A stretch of 64,000 nucleotides of DNA from Staphylococcus cohnii subsp. cohnii (GTDB taxonomy: Bacteria > Bacillota > Bacilli > Staphylococcales > Staphylococcaceae): the NCBI RefSeq assembly GCF_002902365.1, contig NZ_PPQC01000004.1, positions 1-64,000 on the forward strand, given 5' to 3'. Within the stretch, counting starts at the first letter, position 1. Each line of letters begins with the position of its first letter. The notes under the pieces were generated by a model. The model searched no databases. It had not been told where the DNA came from and worked only from the letters and a program-made list of their open reading frames with translations. Made by a program: the position numbers and the translations under genes. Positions 1 to 9,968 of this stretch are shown here, one piece after another.

Positions 1-466
1 TTGAAATCGGAATTAACGTTGACATATTGCAATTCAGTTTTCAATGTTCATTGATGTGTTACAAGAATTAATTGTAACATTAAGTTTTTGTTAAGTCAAT
101 AATAAATTTTCTTTATTATTATTAAGTTTGTTTCGTTTGTTAACTCAACATTTATTATTGTATAACCATTCAATAATTTTAACAAGTGTCAAATTTACAC
201 TTTATAATATTTTTGTTTGGTTTTTTTAAGTCATCTCGTTTTGACGACTTTTATATAATATCAAGATAAATCTCACACGTCAATTCAATTCCAATAACTT
301 TTTAGTTAAATTTTACCTTTGTAATAACTAATTATTTTTTATATGTATTAATATTATGAAATCCTATAATTATGTTTGTATTTTATGTCTATTCCTTCAA
401 TAACACTGTCTATAATTATCTTCTTATGCATTTTTACTTTTATTAATCTATATTTATCTCTTAGTA
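1..466. other. Non-coding AT-rich stretch at window start
   Basis: No convincing gene is visible. A TTGACA hexamer lies at 20-25. A weak hairpin at about 227-252 (AAGTC...GACTT followed by TTTTATATAATA) could end a plus-strand transcript. A 60-codon plus-strand frame at 376-558 has no ribosome binding site and runs through the inverted repeat downstream of perR, so it is not called. An unannotated small RNA cannot be excluded. Confidence 0.4.
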
Positions 467-516
467 ATTCAAAGTGCCGCATTTATAATCATTTTATAAA
501 ATGCGGCACTTTGAAT
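467..516. repeat. Perfect 18-bp inverted repeat downstream of perR
   Basis: Positions 467-484 (ATTCAAAGTGCCGCATTT) are the exact reverse complement of 499-516, with a 14-base loop. It begins 31 bases beyond the perR stop and is probably the transcript end of perR. Neither strand has the T-run expected of a Rho-independent terminator, so it may instead protect a 3' end or act in both directions. Confidence 0.7.
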
Positions 517-546
517 CTTAATAACTTTTATAATTATTCAATTGTA

Positions 547-1008
547 TTACTGCTGTAATTTCTCTTTATCTTTACATTCTTTACATAGACCATAAATTTC
601 CATACGATGATGCGTTACATCAAAATTTGTTACGTGTTGAGCTAATTGTTCAACTTCATCTAGTTGTGGATAATGAAAATCTACAATCTTTCCACAATTT
701 TCACATATAACATGGTAATGATTATGTGTATTAAAATCGAAGCGACTTGAAGCATCTCCATAAGGCAATTCTTTAACGATGCCAATTCCTTTAAATACAC
801 GTAAATTATTATATATCGTTGCAACACTTATATTTGGAAAATCGGGTGAAAGTGCTTGATAAATCTCATCAGCAGTGGGATGTGTTTCAGAGACAATTAA
901 AAACTTCAATATCGCCTGTCTTTGTGGTGTTATTCTTATACCGTTATCTCTTAAAGACGCAATAGAATCTTCTAATTGATGTTCAACTGTTTCCATCTCT
1001 GCACTCAT
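547..1008 (-). CDS. perR: PerR, Fur-family peroxide-sensing repressor
   Basis: Cytoplasmic metal-dependent repressor of peroxide defence and iron storage genes; metal-catalysed oxidation of its histidines releases DNA. From the chosen start it has 153 residues: a winged helix (about 15-90) and a dimerisation domain. The regulatory metal ligands H43, D91, H97, H99 and D110 correspond to B. subtilis H37, D85, H91, H93 and D104. The structural zinc cysteines are C102, C105, C142 and C145. A frame open to 1020 adds four residues, but family alignment favours the ATG at 1008, whose GAGGG Shine-Dalgarno is rather close. A PerR-box-like site lies just upstream, suggesting autoregulation. It has its own promoter region, separate from the convergent-side neighbours. 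Confidence 0.95.
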   Translation of the reverse strand: MSAEMETVEHQLEDSIASLRDNGIRITPQRQAILKFLIVSETHPTADEIYQALSPDFPNISVATIYNNLRVFKGIGIVKELPYGDASSRFDFNTHNHYHVICENCGKIVDFHYPQLDEVEQLAQHVTNFDVTHHRMEIYGLCKECKDKEKLQQ

Positions 1009-1029
1009 GTCCCTCACCATCTTTCTATT

Positions 1030-1044
1030 TAATAATTATTATTA
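1030..1044. promoter_or_regulatory. Probable PerR box upstream of perR
   Basis: TAATAATTATTATTA matches the PerR consensus TTATAATNATTATAA at 13 of 15 positions and sits 21 bases before the perR start. PerR autoregulation is established in S. aureus. In such AT-rich DNA chance matches occur, so placement next to perR carries much of the weight. Confidence 0.6.
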
Positions 1045-1102
1045 CTTAATATTAATATAACTGTTGCATCATTGAATTGTCAATAAACAAAGACCATTTC
1101 AA

Positions 1103-2053
1103 TCAATATCCTGTTTTGGGATCTACTTCATTCTCAATTAAAGTATCCTTATTGAGAAAATGGTTAAGATTGCGTTTAAATATCTCAGTTACTTCTTGTT
1201 TATTTTCTACACCATTACCTGTGATATGTGCTGTAATTGTAATGTTACTTATGTCATATAATTGATTGCTTGGTTTAAGTGGCTCATTTTCAAACACATC
1301 TAAATATGACTGTCGTATGACGTTTTCTCTCATAACATTTGCTATTACATTTTCCTCAACAATTGTTCCTCTTCCTACATTAATAAATATAGCAGAGTCT
1401 TTCATCTTTTCAAAATGATCTTTTTGAAGTAAATGTATCGTTTGTTGCGTTTCAGGTAACGTATTTACAACAATATCTGCTTCTTCCAATGCTTTTGATA
1501 AATGATTAATAGTATACGTTTTTGAGAAGCCTTCTACTGGGTGACCAGTTGTATTAACACCATGTACAATCATGTCCATCGCGTTCGCAATAGTTGCCGT
1601 TTTTTGAGCTATGCTCCCTGTTCCTAAAAATAAAAGCTTTTCACCGCTCACTCTTTTACCAGTTAACTTTGAGTCATAATTTTTATTTGTTTGATTAATA
1701 AATGAAACCTTCATTTTCTTATAGTCATCTAATATAAAAGCCATAATAAATTCAGACATTTGTTTTGCATGAACGCCACGACCATTCGTCAACAATATAT
1801 TGTGGTTATTAATATATTCCAAAGGAAGATTATTGACACCAGTAGCATACCAAGCCAGCCATTTTAAATTCGGACATTCCTTCAAAAAGTCTTCATCTAA
1901 TTGACCATCATACCCAAACAGTATATCTAAATCTTTTTTATCATGATCATTAATTTCAGAAACACCATGTGTAAATATAAAATTGACGTTTGGAAAAGCT
2001 TCAACTAAATCATTTTCCAACTTTCCCATTTTTTTCAAACTAACTGCTTTCAT
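1103..2053 (-). CDS. D-2-hydroxyacid dehydrogenase (NAD-dependent)
   Basis: Cytoplasmic oxidoreductase of the D-isomer 2-hydroxyacid dehydrogenase family, 316 residues. The central Rossmann domain carries G144-T-G146-S-I-A. The catalytic triad is R228 (NVGRGT), E257 (ENEP) and H276 (ITAHITG). The physiological 2-keto acid cannot be told; similarity to phosphoglycerate dehydrogenases is only family-level. The ATG is preceded by GGAG and lies 6 bases after the bcp stop, so the two are almost certainly co-transcribed. PerR follows downstream on the same strand. Confidence 0.85.
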   Translation of the reverse strand: MKAVSLKKMGKLENDLVEAFPNVNFIFTHGVSEINDHDKKDLDILFGYDGQLDEDFLKECPNLKWLAWYATGVNNLPLEYINNHNILLTNGRGVHAKQMSEFIMAFILDDYKKMKVSFINQTNKNYDSKLTGKRVSGEKLLFLGTGSIAQKTATIANAMDMIVHGVNTTGHPVEGFSKTYTINHLSKALEEADIVVNTLPETQQTIHLLQKDHFEKMKDSAIFINVGRGTIVEENVIANVMRENVIRQSYLDVFENEPLKPSNQLYDISNITITAHITGNGVENKQEVTEIFKRNLNHFLNKDTLIENEVDPKTGY

Positions 2054-2059
2054 ATTTAA

Positions 2060-2524
2060 TCACTCCAGTATTGCTTTTAATTCGTCCATTTGTGATTTTA
2101 CTTTCACTTTTTCTATGACATCGATTATAATGCCATCTTCATCTATAATGAACGTAGTTCTTACGATTCCCATAGTTTCTTTTCCAAAATTTTTCTTTAA
2201 TTGGTATACGCCCACTTCTGTGGATAATTGATAATCTTCATCGGTCAATAAGTCAAAATTTAAATTATGCTTATTACTAAAGTTTTGATGTTTTTTCTTT
2301 GTATCTCCACTAATTCCATAAACTTTTGTTTTAAGTTCATTAAAATATGATAAATTGTCTCTAAAATCACAGGCTTCTGTTGTGCATGTTGGCGTGTTAT
2401 CTCTTGGATAAAAATAAAGCACTGCTTTATATCCTTTTAATGTGTCATTAGAAATAATATCGCCATTTTGGTTTTCAAGTTTAAATTCTGGAAATTGATC
2501 TCCTTTTTTCAACAAATAACTCAC
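2060..2524 (-). CDS. bcp: Bcp-type thiol peroxidase (peroxiredoxin)
   Basis: Thioredoxin-dependent peroxiredoxin of the AhpC/TSA superfamily that reduces peroxides in the cytoplasm. The 154-residue protein has the active-site stretch TPTCTTEACDFRD, giving peroxidatic C47 and resolving C52 five residues later, the Bcp/PrxQ spacing. First gene of a two-gene operon with the hydroxyacid dehydrogenase and divergent from the aminotransferase at 2597. In S. aureus bcp belongs to the PerR regulon; the 70-base intergenic region is AT-rich but I see only a poor PerR-box match. Confidence 0.92.
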   Translation of the reverse strand: MSYLLKKGDQFPEFKLENQNGDIISNDTLKGYKAVLYFYPRDNTPTCTTEACDFRDNLSYFNELKTKVYGISGDTKKKHQNFSNKHNLNFDLLTDEDYQLSTEVGVYQLKKNFGKETMGIVRTTFIIDEDGIIIDVIEKVKVKSQMDELKAILE

Positions 2525-2596
2525 CCTATTTCTTTTTACTAATAATTATATGATACGATAATAAACGAAAATATTAAATAAAAGAGGTTGATATTA

Positions 2597-3886
2597 ATGA
2601 AATTTACAGAAAGTGAAAGACTTCAAGATTACTCAAATGAATATATATTGGGAGGCGTCAACTCACCCTCTCGTTCGTATAAAGCTGTAGGTGGTGGCGC
2701 TCCAGTAATGATGAAATCAGGTCAAGGTCCTTATTTATTTGATGTAGATGGAAATAAATATATCGATTATTTACAAGCTTATGGTCCAATAATTACTGGT
2801 CATGCTCATCCTCATATAACTAAAGCGATTCAAGAACAAGCTGCACTTGGCGTATTATATGGAACGCCAACAGAACTTGAAATAAATTTCGCTAAGAAAT
2901 TACGTAGCGCTATCCCTTCTTTAGAAAAAATTCGCTTCGTTAATTCTGGAACAGAAGCTGTAATGACAACCATACGAGTGGCACGTGCGTATACTAAAAG
3001 AAATAAGATAATTAAATTTTCTGGCCAATATCACGGTCACTCAGATTTAGTATTAGTTGCAGCTGGGAGTGGTCCATCTCAATTAGGATCACCTGACTCA
3101 GCCGGAGTTCCTCAAAGTGTAGCTCAAGAAGTCATCACGGTACCTTACAATGATATAGAGTCTTATAAAGAAGCAATTGATTATTGGGGAGATGATATTG
3201 CAGCAGTATTAGTCGAACCTATCGTTGGTAATTTTGGTATGGTCAAACCTAAACCTGGGTTTTTAGAACAAGTAAATGAAATTACACATAATAATGGAAG
3301 TTTAGTAATTTATGATGAGGTTATTACTGCATTTCGTTTCCATTTTGGCGGTGCTCAAGATTTATATCAAGTTTATCCAGATTTAACAGCTTTCGGTAAA
3401 ATAGTAGGTGGCGGTCTACCTATTGGTGGTTATGGTGGCAAACAAGACATTATGGAACAAGTTGCTCCTCTAGGCCCTGCATATCAAGCTGGAACGATGG
3501 CTGGTAATCCATTATCTATGAAAGCAGGCATCGCATTATTAGAAGTATTAGAACAAGATGGTATCTACGAACATTTAGATAGCCTAGGTCAACAATTAGA
3601 AGATGGTTTGAATAAATTAATTCAAAAACATAATATAACTGCTACAGTCAATAGAGTTTATGGTGCATTAACACTTTATTTTACAAATGAAATTGTCACA
3701 CATTATGATCAAGTTGAAAATTCAGATGGTGATGCTTTCGCACAATTCTTTAAACTCATGTTACATCAAGGCATTAATCTTGCTCCTTCAAAATTTGAAG
3801 CTTGGTTTTTAACAACTGAACATACTAAAGATGATATTGATAAAACATTAGATGCTGTAGATTACGCTTTTAGTCAAATGAAATAA
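2597..3886 (+). CDS. gsaB: Glutamate-1-semialdehyde 2,1-aminomutase, second-copy type
   Basis: PLP enzyme converting glutamate-1-semialdehyde to 5-aminolevulinate for haem synthesis. The 429-residue protein has the cofactor lysine K268 in AFGKIVGGG, the NSGTEA phosphate-binding loop near 117-122, and the class III aminotransferase stretch YDEVITAFR. It is unlinked to other hem genes and matches the S. aureus GsaB/HemL2 position beside bcp and perR, so it is probably the accessory copy. AGAGG at 2583-2587 selects the ATG at 2597 over an in-frame TTG at 2588. Confidence 0.92.
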   Translation: MKFTESERLQDYSNEYILGGVNSPSRSYKAVGGGAPVMMKSGQGPYLFDVDGNKYIDYLQAYGPIITGHAHPHITKAIQEQAALGVLYGTPTELEINFAKKLRSAIPSLEKIRFVNSGTEAVMTTIRVARAYTKRNKIIKFSGQYHGHSDLVLVAAGSGPSQLGSPDSAGVPQSVAQEVITVPYNDIESYKEAIDYWGDDIAAVLVEPIVGNFGMVKPKPGFLEQVNEITHNNGSLVIYDEVITAFRFHFGGAQDLYQVYPDLTAFGKIVGGGLPIGGYGGKQDIMEQVAPLGPAYQAGTMAGNPLSMKAGIALLEVLEQDGIYEHLDSLGQQLEDGLNKLIQKHNITATVNRVYGALTLYFTNEIVTHYDQVENSDGDAFAQFFKLMLHQGINLAPSKFEAWFLTTEHTKDDIDKTLDAVDYAFSQMK

Positions 3887-3961
3887 ACTTGAATTTTATA
3901 GGGAATCGTTGTATAACAAGTATAAACATAATTTTATTAAATATACGAAGGAGCGGTACAT

Positions 3962-5056
3962 TTGAAATTAGGAGCACGCATTCTGAAGACAGGTATAGCT
4001 ATTATACTTGCTTTGTTTATCGCTTCTCTGTTCCCTGATGAAGCAGGATTAAAAGCAATCGCTGCTGTCAGTGCGGTAATCGCGATGCAACCAAGTGTTT
4101 TTCGTTCCATTAAAACAATTTCTGAAAGAGCAATTGGTAACCTGATCGGTGCAATACTCGCAGTAGTTATGGTTACTGTTTTTGGTAATAATCCAGTAAT
4201 CATGGGGGTTACTGTTATATTATTAATTGCTATTTTATTCCGTTTTAAATTGGAACATGTAGCTACACTTGCAAGTATAACTGCATTAATTATTATGGGA
4301 ACACATACTGGTAACTTTTATATTTCTGCATTTTACAGATTTGTCCTTGTTATGGTAGGTGTAATTAGTTCTTCTGCAGTTAATCTTTTATTCTTACCCC
4401 CTAAATTCGAGTCTAAAATTTATTATAATTCATTAAACATTTGTTCAGATATCTTTGTATGGTTCAAACTTGTGTTAAATGATACATCTGAATATCATCA
4501 TATAAAAGAAGATAGAGGGCTAATCAGCAAACGAATTTCGAAATTAGAGCAAATATTTGAATACTATGAGGAAGAACGACCTTGGACGAAAAAACAAATT
4601 TATGCACAAAATAGAAAAAAAATTCTATTTAAACAAGTCGTGCGTAGTACACGGCAAGCATACGATGTTTTAAAACGAATGAATCGTTATCAAAACGATC
4701 TTCATAATTTAAATAATGAGTTGTTACTTCAAATAAAATTAGAAATAGATTTGCTCATTGCTTATCACGAACAAATTTTCATCAGCATTTCAAAAAAAGC
4801 ACGATATGATATAAGTCATTTTGATAGTCAGATTGAAAATCCACAAAAAAAGGATTTAATGGATGCTTTCCAACGAGAAATCATTAAAGATCCATACCAA
4901 ACAACATATTCATTTACAAATATAATGCAGATTATTTCAGCTATTGAAGAATATCGTTATACTATAGAACATTTGGATCGCTTAGTTATCAGTTTCTTCT
5001 CATATCACTCTAATGATAATGAAATTGAAATTGAAGAAGAAGATTTTGATTTATAA
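3962..5056 (+). CDS. FUSC/aromatic acid exporter-like membrane protein (copy 1)
   Basis: Integral membrane protein, 364 residues, of the FUSC/DUF939 group related to aromatic acid exporters; substrate unknown. The N-terminal half (to about residue 145) has roughly five hydrophobic segments and the motif AVSAVIAMQPSVFRS. The C-terminal half is charged, probably helical and cytoplasmic, ending in an acidic tail. TTG start with AAGGAG correctly spaced. A paralogue of similar layout lies at 25540-26526. It follows gsaB by 75 bases without a clear intervening terminator. Confidence 0.8.
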   Translation: MKLGARILKTGIAIILALFIASLFPDEAGLKAIAAVSAVIAMQPSVFRSIKTISERAIGNLIGAILAVVMVTVFGNNPVIMGVTVILLIAILFRFKLEHVATLASITALIIMGTHTGNFYISAFYRFVLVMVGVISSSAVNLLFLPPKFESKIYYNSLNICSDIFVWFKLVLNDTSEYHHIKEDRGLISKRISKLEQIFEYYEEERPWTKKQIYAQNRKKILFKQVVRSTRQAYDVLKRMNRYQNDLHNLNNELLLQIKLEIDLLIAYHEQIFISISKKARYDISHFDSQIENPQKKDLMDAFQREIIKDPYQTTYSFTNIMQIISAIEEYRYTIEHLDRLVISFFSYHSNDNEIEIEEEDFDL

Positions 5057-5075
5057 ATCCTCAAAATTTGAACTA

Positions 5076-5114
5076 AAAAGACCAGAGACAATATAAAATG
5101 TCTCTGGTCTTTTA
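5076..5114. terminator. Bidirectional terminator, FUSC gene / Sav1866-type exporter
   Basis: Stem AAAAGACCAGAGACA paired with TGTCTCTGGTCTTTT between convergent genes, giving T-runs on both strands. Confidence 0.9.
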
Positions 5115-5187
5115 TCTCTTTTATTCAATTTAAAATTATGCTTACACTTTCACTGCGCTTAAACAATCAAAATTTAGCAAATCACTT

Positions 5188-6924
5188 TTATAGATTTTGA
5201 ATACTATATAGATGTTCATAAGCACCTTTTTTCGCTAGTAATTCTTGATGTGTTCCACTTTCTACTACCTCACCATTTTCTATAACAACAATTTTATCTG
5301 CATGAGTAATTGTAGATAGTCTATGTGCCACAATTAATGTTGTACGATCTTTACTTAAAATATTTAATGCATCTTGAATTATAGATTCACTTTCTAAATC
5401 TAATGCACTTGTTGCTTCATCTAGTATAATTATCGGTGGATTATTTAAGAAGATTCGCGCAATAGATATGCGTTGCTTCTGACCTCCAGAAAGTTTGACG
5501 CCTCTTTCACCCACTTCTGTATCATATCCATCTGTTAATTCCATAATGAAATCATGTGCGTTCGCCATTTTTGCAGCTGCAATGACTTCTTCGTCTGTTG
5601 CATCAGGTCTACCTAATAAAATATTTTCTTTAATTGTATCTGAGAATAGTACGTTATCTTGTTGGACTAATCCGATTTGATGTCTGAGACTGCCTGTTAA
5701 GTAGGATTTTATATTGGTACCATCAATTTTGATTTCGCCATCTGTAACATCATAAAATCTCGGTATAAGATTGATAAGTGTCGATTTTCCTCCACCACTC
5801 ATACCGACAAATGCTACCGTTTCTCCTTGTTCGATATCCAAATTAATATGGTTTAATATCGTAGATTCATCTGCATTATATTTAAAACTCACATTATTTA
5901 TTTCAATACGTCCTTCTTTAATTTCTAATGGTAAGGCACCTTTTTTATTTTTAATATCATAACCTTCATCCATTAGCTGGAAGACACGGTCCATTGATGC
6001 AAAACTTTGCGTTAACGTAGTAAATGAAGAAACCAATCTACGTAATGGACCAAATAATTGTTCAAGATAACCCACAAATGCAGCGAGTGTACCTACTGTA
6101 ATGGAACCGTTGATAGCTAATACTGCACCAGAACCAATTACAATTAAAGGTCCTAAATCAGTCACTGTATTAATTGCAGAAAATGAATAAGCATTCCATC
6201 TTGTATGTGTAAATGCACGTTGTAAGAAATTACTATTATGTTTATCAAAGTTAACTGCTTCGTTATCTTCTATTGCAAAACTTTTGATGACTGACATGCC
6301 CTGTACACGTTCATGTAAAAAACCTTGGACTTCAGCCAAAGCTTGTGATCTTTTTCGTGTTAAATTTCTTAAACGTCCAAAGAAGAAATAGACAGTCAGA
6401 ATATACACTGGAAATACAATAATTGCAGCCAGTGTTAATTTTACATCTAATACAAACATAATTGATAAGGCAATAATGATTGTTATGCAATCAAGCCAAA
6501 TATTCATAAGTCCTGTTAAAATGAAATCTTTTGTCTGTTCAACATCATTAATTACTCTTGAAATAACTTGCCCAGCTTGGTTATTAGCATAAAATCTTGC
6601 ACTTAGTGCTTGTAAATGATTATATAGACGCTTACGAATATCATATAATATTTTATTACTTGTCCACTGAGCTAAATATTGTCTTAAAAATTCTATAGGT
6701 GGTCTTACGATTACAAAAATAAATAAGGCTATTCCTAGCGCAATTCCTAATCTAGTAAATTTTTCTTCTACCGAAATTGCACCATTATTGATAATGTCAT
6801 CAATAACGTATTTAATTAATAACGGAATAAGCATTGGAATACCAAATTTTAAGATACCTACAAGAATTGTGGCAATGATTCGCCATTTATATGGTTTTAC
6901 GAATTGTATATATCTGCGAATCAT
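5188..6924 (-). CDS. Sav1866-type multidrug ABC exporter (half-transporter)
   Basis: Homodimeric type IV (B-family) ABC exporter fusing six transmembrane helices (about 1-320) and a nucleotide-binding domain (about 330-578). Its 578 residues equal the length of S. aureus Sav1866, whose sequence it follows closely. Visible motifs are Walker [10 protein letters not shown] (about 374-382), Q-loop VQQDN, signature LSGGQ, Walker [10 protein letters not shown] with the catalytic glutamate, and switch histidine in VAHRLS. Sav1866 transports hydrophobic drugs in vitro; its cellular substrate is unsettled. AGGAGG lies 9-10 bases before the ATG, with an unusual pair of interlocked palindromes immediately upstream. 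Confidence 0.95.
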   Translation of the reverse strand: MIRRYIQFVKPYKWRIIATILVGILKFGIPMLIPLLIKYVIDDIINNGAISVEEKFTRLGIALGIALFIFVIVRPPIEFLRQYLAQWTSNKILYDIRKRLYNHLQALSARFYANNQAGQVISRVINDVEQTKDFILTGLMNIWLDCITIIIALSIMFVLDVKLTLAAIIVFPVYILTVYFFFGRLRNLTRKRSQALAEVQGFLHERVQGMSVIKSFAIEDNEAVNFDKHNSNFLQRAFTHTRWNAYSFSAINTVTDLGPLIVIGSGAVLAINGSITVGTLAAFVGYLEQLFGPLRRLVSSFTTLTQSFASMDRVFQLMDEGYDIKNKKGALPLEIKEGRIEINNVSFKYNADESTILNHINLDIEQGETVAFVGMSGGGKSTLINLIPRFYDVTDGEIKIDGTNIKSYLTGSLRHQIGLVQQDNVLFSDTIKENILLGRPDATDEEVIAAAKMANAHDFIMELTDGYDTEVGERGVKLSGGQKQRISIARIFLNNPPIIILDEATSALDLESESIIQDALNILSKDRTTLIVAHRLSTITHADKIVVIENGEVVESGTHQELLAKKGAYEHLYSIQNL

Positions 6925-6945
6925 ACAAACTATACCTCCTTGCTT

Positions 6946-6991
6946 ATTTCAGCAAATGAAACAGCCTTCGCTGAAATTCAACGAGGCTGTT
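6946..6991 (-). promoter_or_regulatory. Interlocked palindromes in the Sav1866-type exporter leader
   Basis: Four 8-base segments alternate. AACAGCCT (6960-6967) pairs with AGGCTGTT (6984-6991), and ATTTCAGC (6946-6953) pairs with GCTGAAAT (6970-6977). Each stem encloses one arm of the other, so the minus-strand RNA can form either hairpin or both as an H-type pseudoknot with connecting loops of 6, 2 and 6 bases. The structure ends 5 bases before AGGAGG (6935-6940). A role in controlling translation is inferred. Confidence 0.6.
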
Positions 6992-7120
6992 AAACAATTA
7001 TCTACAATCAGATGATTTAGTTAAGCATTTGCTATGATTTTTTTATTCTATACAATTAACTTGTATCATATATACCTACATAACTATATCGAATATAACT
7101 ATCAAATACATTAAATATGC

Positions 7121-7729
<609 letters not shown>

Positions 7730-8785
7730 TTAAATATTTGTTAGCAAAAAATTATATATTTTTGACATACTTACTGGGAAATTATATTCATCTTTATCAT
7801 TAACGCGCATCCACACCATGTTGTCAGTTAATGTAATTTCTTGTTGTCTAACGTAACTTTGAGATAAATATACATCAATATCCCAAGTTAAATGTGTGAA
7901 TTGATGTTTTAATGAATAAACAGGTTTACTTTGAAATTCAATTTCTGTAGATAACTCCGTATTAATATTTTCATTACTTTCCGCTTCATACATAGGAAAT
8001 TCCCACATATTATTCAAAAGTTTTTGGGTTCTTTTTTCAATTAATAAATCGCCTTTTTCGTTACACACGATATATACATTTTGTTTGATATGTTTTTTCT
8101 TCACTTTCGTAGTTTTTACAGGTAACTCATCTACTGTTCCTTGTTTAAAAGCTTCACAATGTTCTTGGACAGGACAAAACATACATAACGCGTTTTTAGG
8201 TGTACAAATTAATGCACCTAGTTCCATCATAGCTTGATTGAAAGTACCTGAATCCTCTTGGACATAAACTTCCAATTCCTTTTCAAATGCTTTTCTTGTG
8301 GTTTGTAATTTGGTATCACGATGATCATTGTTTAATCTTGACCAAACTCTAAAAACGTTACCATCTACTGTTGCTAATGGAAGATTGAAAGCAATACTCA
8401 TGACTGCTGCTTGTGTATATGGACCCACACCTTTAAGTTCTTTAAAGCGCTCAGGGTCATCGGGAACTTCACCATTATAATTAATTGCTACATCTTTTAT
8501 CGCAGTATGGAAGTTACGTGCACGGCTATAATAACCAAGCCCTTCCCAATATTTAAGCACTTCATCTTCATGTGCATTACTTAAATCAGTAATTGTTGGA
8601 AACCTATTTACAAATTTATGATAATAATCAATAACCGTCTTCACTTGGGTTTGTTGTAACATTACTTCACTCAACCAAATATAGTATGGATTTTTAGTTT
8701 CTCTCCAAGGCATTTGTCTTTGATTTTTCTCAAACCATTTTACGAGATTATTTTTAAATTGCGATTCATTATACATGTTATACAT
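7730..8785 (-). CDS. mutY: MutY, A/G-specific adenine DNA glycosylase
   Basis: Base-excision repair enzyme removing adenine mispaired with 8-oxoguanine. The 351-residue protein has the glycosylase core MLQQTQV and GLGYYSRARN, a helix-hairpin-helix LKGVGPYTQAA (about 111-121), the catalytic aspartate in ATVDGNVFR, a [4Fe-4S] loop CTPKNALCMFCPVQEHC and a C-terminal NUDIX-like 8-oxoG recognition domain. Full length for the family. The ATG at 8785 and one three codons in (8776) are both possible starts. Divergent from yfhP. Confidence 0.94.
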   Translation of the reverse strand: MYNMYNESQFKNNLVKWFEKNQRQMPWRETKNPYYIWLSEVMLQQTQVKTVIDYYHKFVNRFPTITDLSNAHEDEVLKYWEGLGYYSRARNFHTAIKDVAINYNGEVPDDPERFKELKGVGPYTQAAVMSIAFNLPLATVDGNVFRVWSRLNNDHRDTKLQTTRKAFEKELEVYVQEDSGTFNQAMMELGALICTPKNALCMFCPVQEHCEAFKQGTVDELPVKTTKVKKKHIKQNVYIVCNEKGDLLIEKRTQKLLNNMWEFPMYEAESNENINTELSTEIEFQSKPVYSLKHQFTHLTWDIDVYLSQSYVRQQEITLTDNMVWMRVNDKDEYNFPVSMSKIYNFLLTNI

Positions 8786-8899
8786 CTCTTTCTCTATGTG
8801 ATTCTAAAACTTTTTTTCTTCATTTTAGTATGTTAATTTTATTATTTAGTATATTAGATTATAATAGAAATAATATTGAAATGAAATGAGAGGATACTT

Positions 8900-9877
8900 A
8901 TGGATACAGGTACGCATATTGTCATGGGTATTGGATTAACCGCTTTGGCAACACAAGATCCTGCAATGACTGGCTCATTTGCAGCAACAGCAACGACTCT
9001 AATCATTGGTTCACTGATACCAGATGGTGATACAGTTTTAAAACTTAAAGATAATGCTACTTATATATCAAATCATAGAGGTATAACACATTCAATACCT
9101 TTTACGATTTTGTGGCCATTACTTATAACTTTATTTATTTTTACATTTTTCAAAAATATTGATGCTAGCCATATATGGTTATGGGCTCAGCTTGCAGTTT
9201 TTCTTCATGTCTTTGTAGATATATTTAATTCTTATGGAACTCAGGCGCTCAGACCCATCACAAATAAATGGATTCAACTAAGTGTAATCAATACTTTTGA
9301 TCCAATCATATTCACTCTGTGGTGTGTTGGCATTATACTTTGGGTATTAGGCTTACATCCTTACATTTCATTCTTCCCTATTTTTGCTATTCTTGTTGTT
9401 TATTATATTATTCGTTTTAGAATGCAAGCCATCATTAAACAACAAGCACTTAAACAGATAAAGCAAGAACATAATCCTGTTAAAGTTTTTGTTGCACCTA
9501 CCATGCGATTTATGGAATGGCGCGTAGCTATTCAAACAGAAAAGTACGATTATGTTGGACGAAGTTATGGTAGAAACATCGTTTTTAGTGATAAATCAGA
9601 ACGTCATTCTTTCCCTAGTAATGATTTAATGCAGTTTGTTGAAGATGATAAAAATATCAAAACTTTCCTTAACTTCTCATCTATTTATCGTTGGGAAGCT
9701 AGAAAATTAGATGATGATACGACAGAAATTAGATTGATTGATTTACGCTATCTCAAAAACGGACACTATTCATTTGTAGCAATCGCACATTTAGATGAGT
9801 TTATGAATATTGATCATTCTTATATTGGTTGGGTGTTTAGCGAAGATAAACTACAAAGAAAATTATTTGCTAAGTGA
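8900..9877 (+). CDS. yfhP: YfhP/YdjM-type membrane-bound metal-dependent hydrolase
   Basis: Integral membrane protein of the LexA-binding, inner-membrane metal hydrolase family (DUF457), 325 residues. The N-terminal part has the family signature: histidine at D-T-G-T-H, then GSLIPDGD and NHRGITHS, which carry candidate metal ligands. Four or five hydrophobic segments follow to about residue 170, then a soluble C-terminal domain. GAGAGG-type ribosome binding site before the ATG. B. subtilis YfhP regulates the neighbouring DNA-repair region; the biochemical substrate is not known. Confidence 0.8.
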   Translation: MDTGTHIVMGIGLTALATQDPAMTGSFAATATTLIIGSLIPDGDTVLKLKDNATYISNHRGITHSIPFTILWPLLITLFIFTFFKNIDASHIWLWAQLAVFLHVFVDIFNSYGTQALRPITNKWIQLSVINTFDPIIFTLWCVGIILWVLGLHPYISFFPIFAILVVYYIIRFRMQAIIKQQALKQIKQEHNPVKVFVAPTMRFMEWRVAIQTEKYDYVGRSYGRNIVFSDKSERHSFPSNDLMQFVEDDKNIKTFLNFSSIYRWEARKLDDDTTEIRLIDLRYLKNGHYSFVAIAHLDEFMNIDHSYIGWVFSEDKLQRKLFAK

Positions 9878-9895
9878 TATTTTATTGATATTAAC

Positions 9896-9930
9896 AAAGG
9901 CTGAGACACAATCATGTGTCTCAGCCTTTA
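9896..9930. terminator. Bidirectional terminator after yfhP
   Basis: AAAGGCTGAGACACA pairs perfectly with TGTGTCTCAGCCTTT around a 4-base loop, between convergent yfhP and the ABC permease. Confidence 0.92.
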
Positions 9931-9968
9931 ATATGATATTGAAGATACATAATTAAAATATAAAATCA

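Noticed and set aside
376..558. 60-codon hydrophobic ORF on the plus strand
   Set aside because: No ribosome binding site, crosses the perfect inverted repeat and runs into perR antisense; composition explained by AT-rich DNA.
2545..2565. Possible PerR box between bcp and gsaB
   Set aside because: Best alignment matches only about 10 of 15 positions, not above the AT-rich background.
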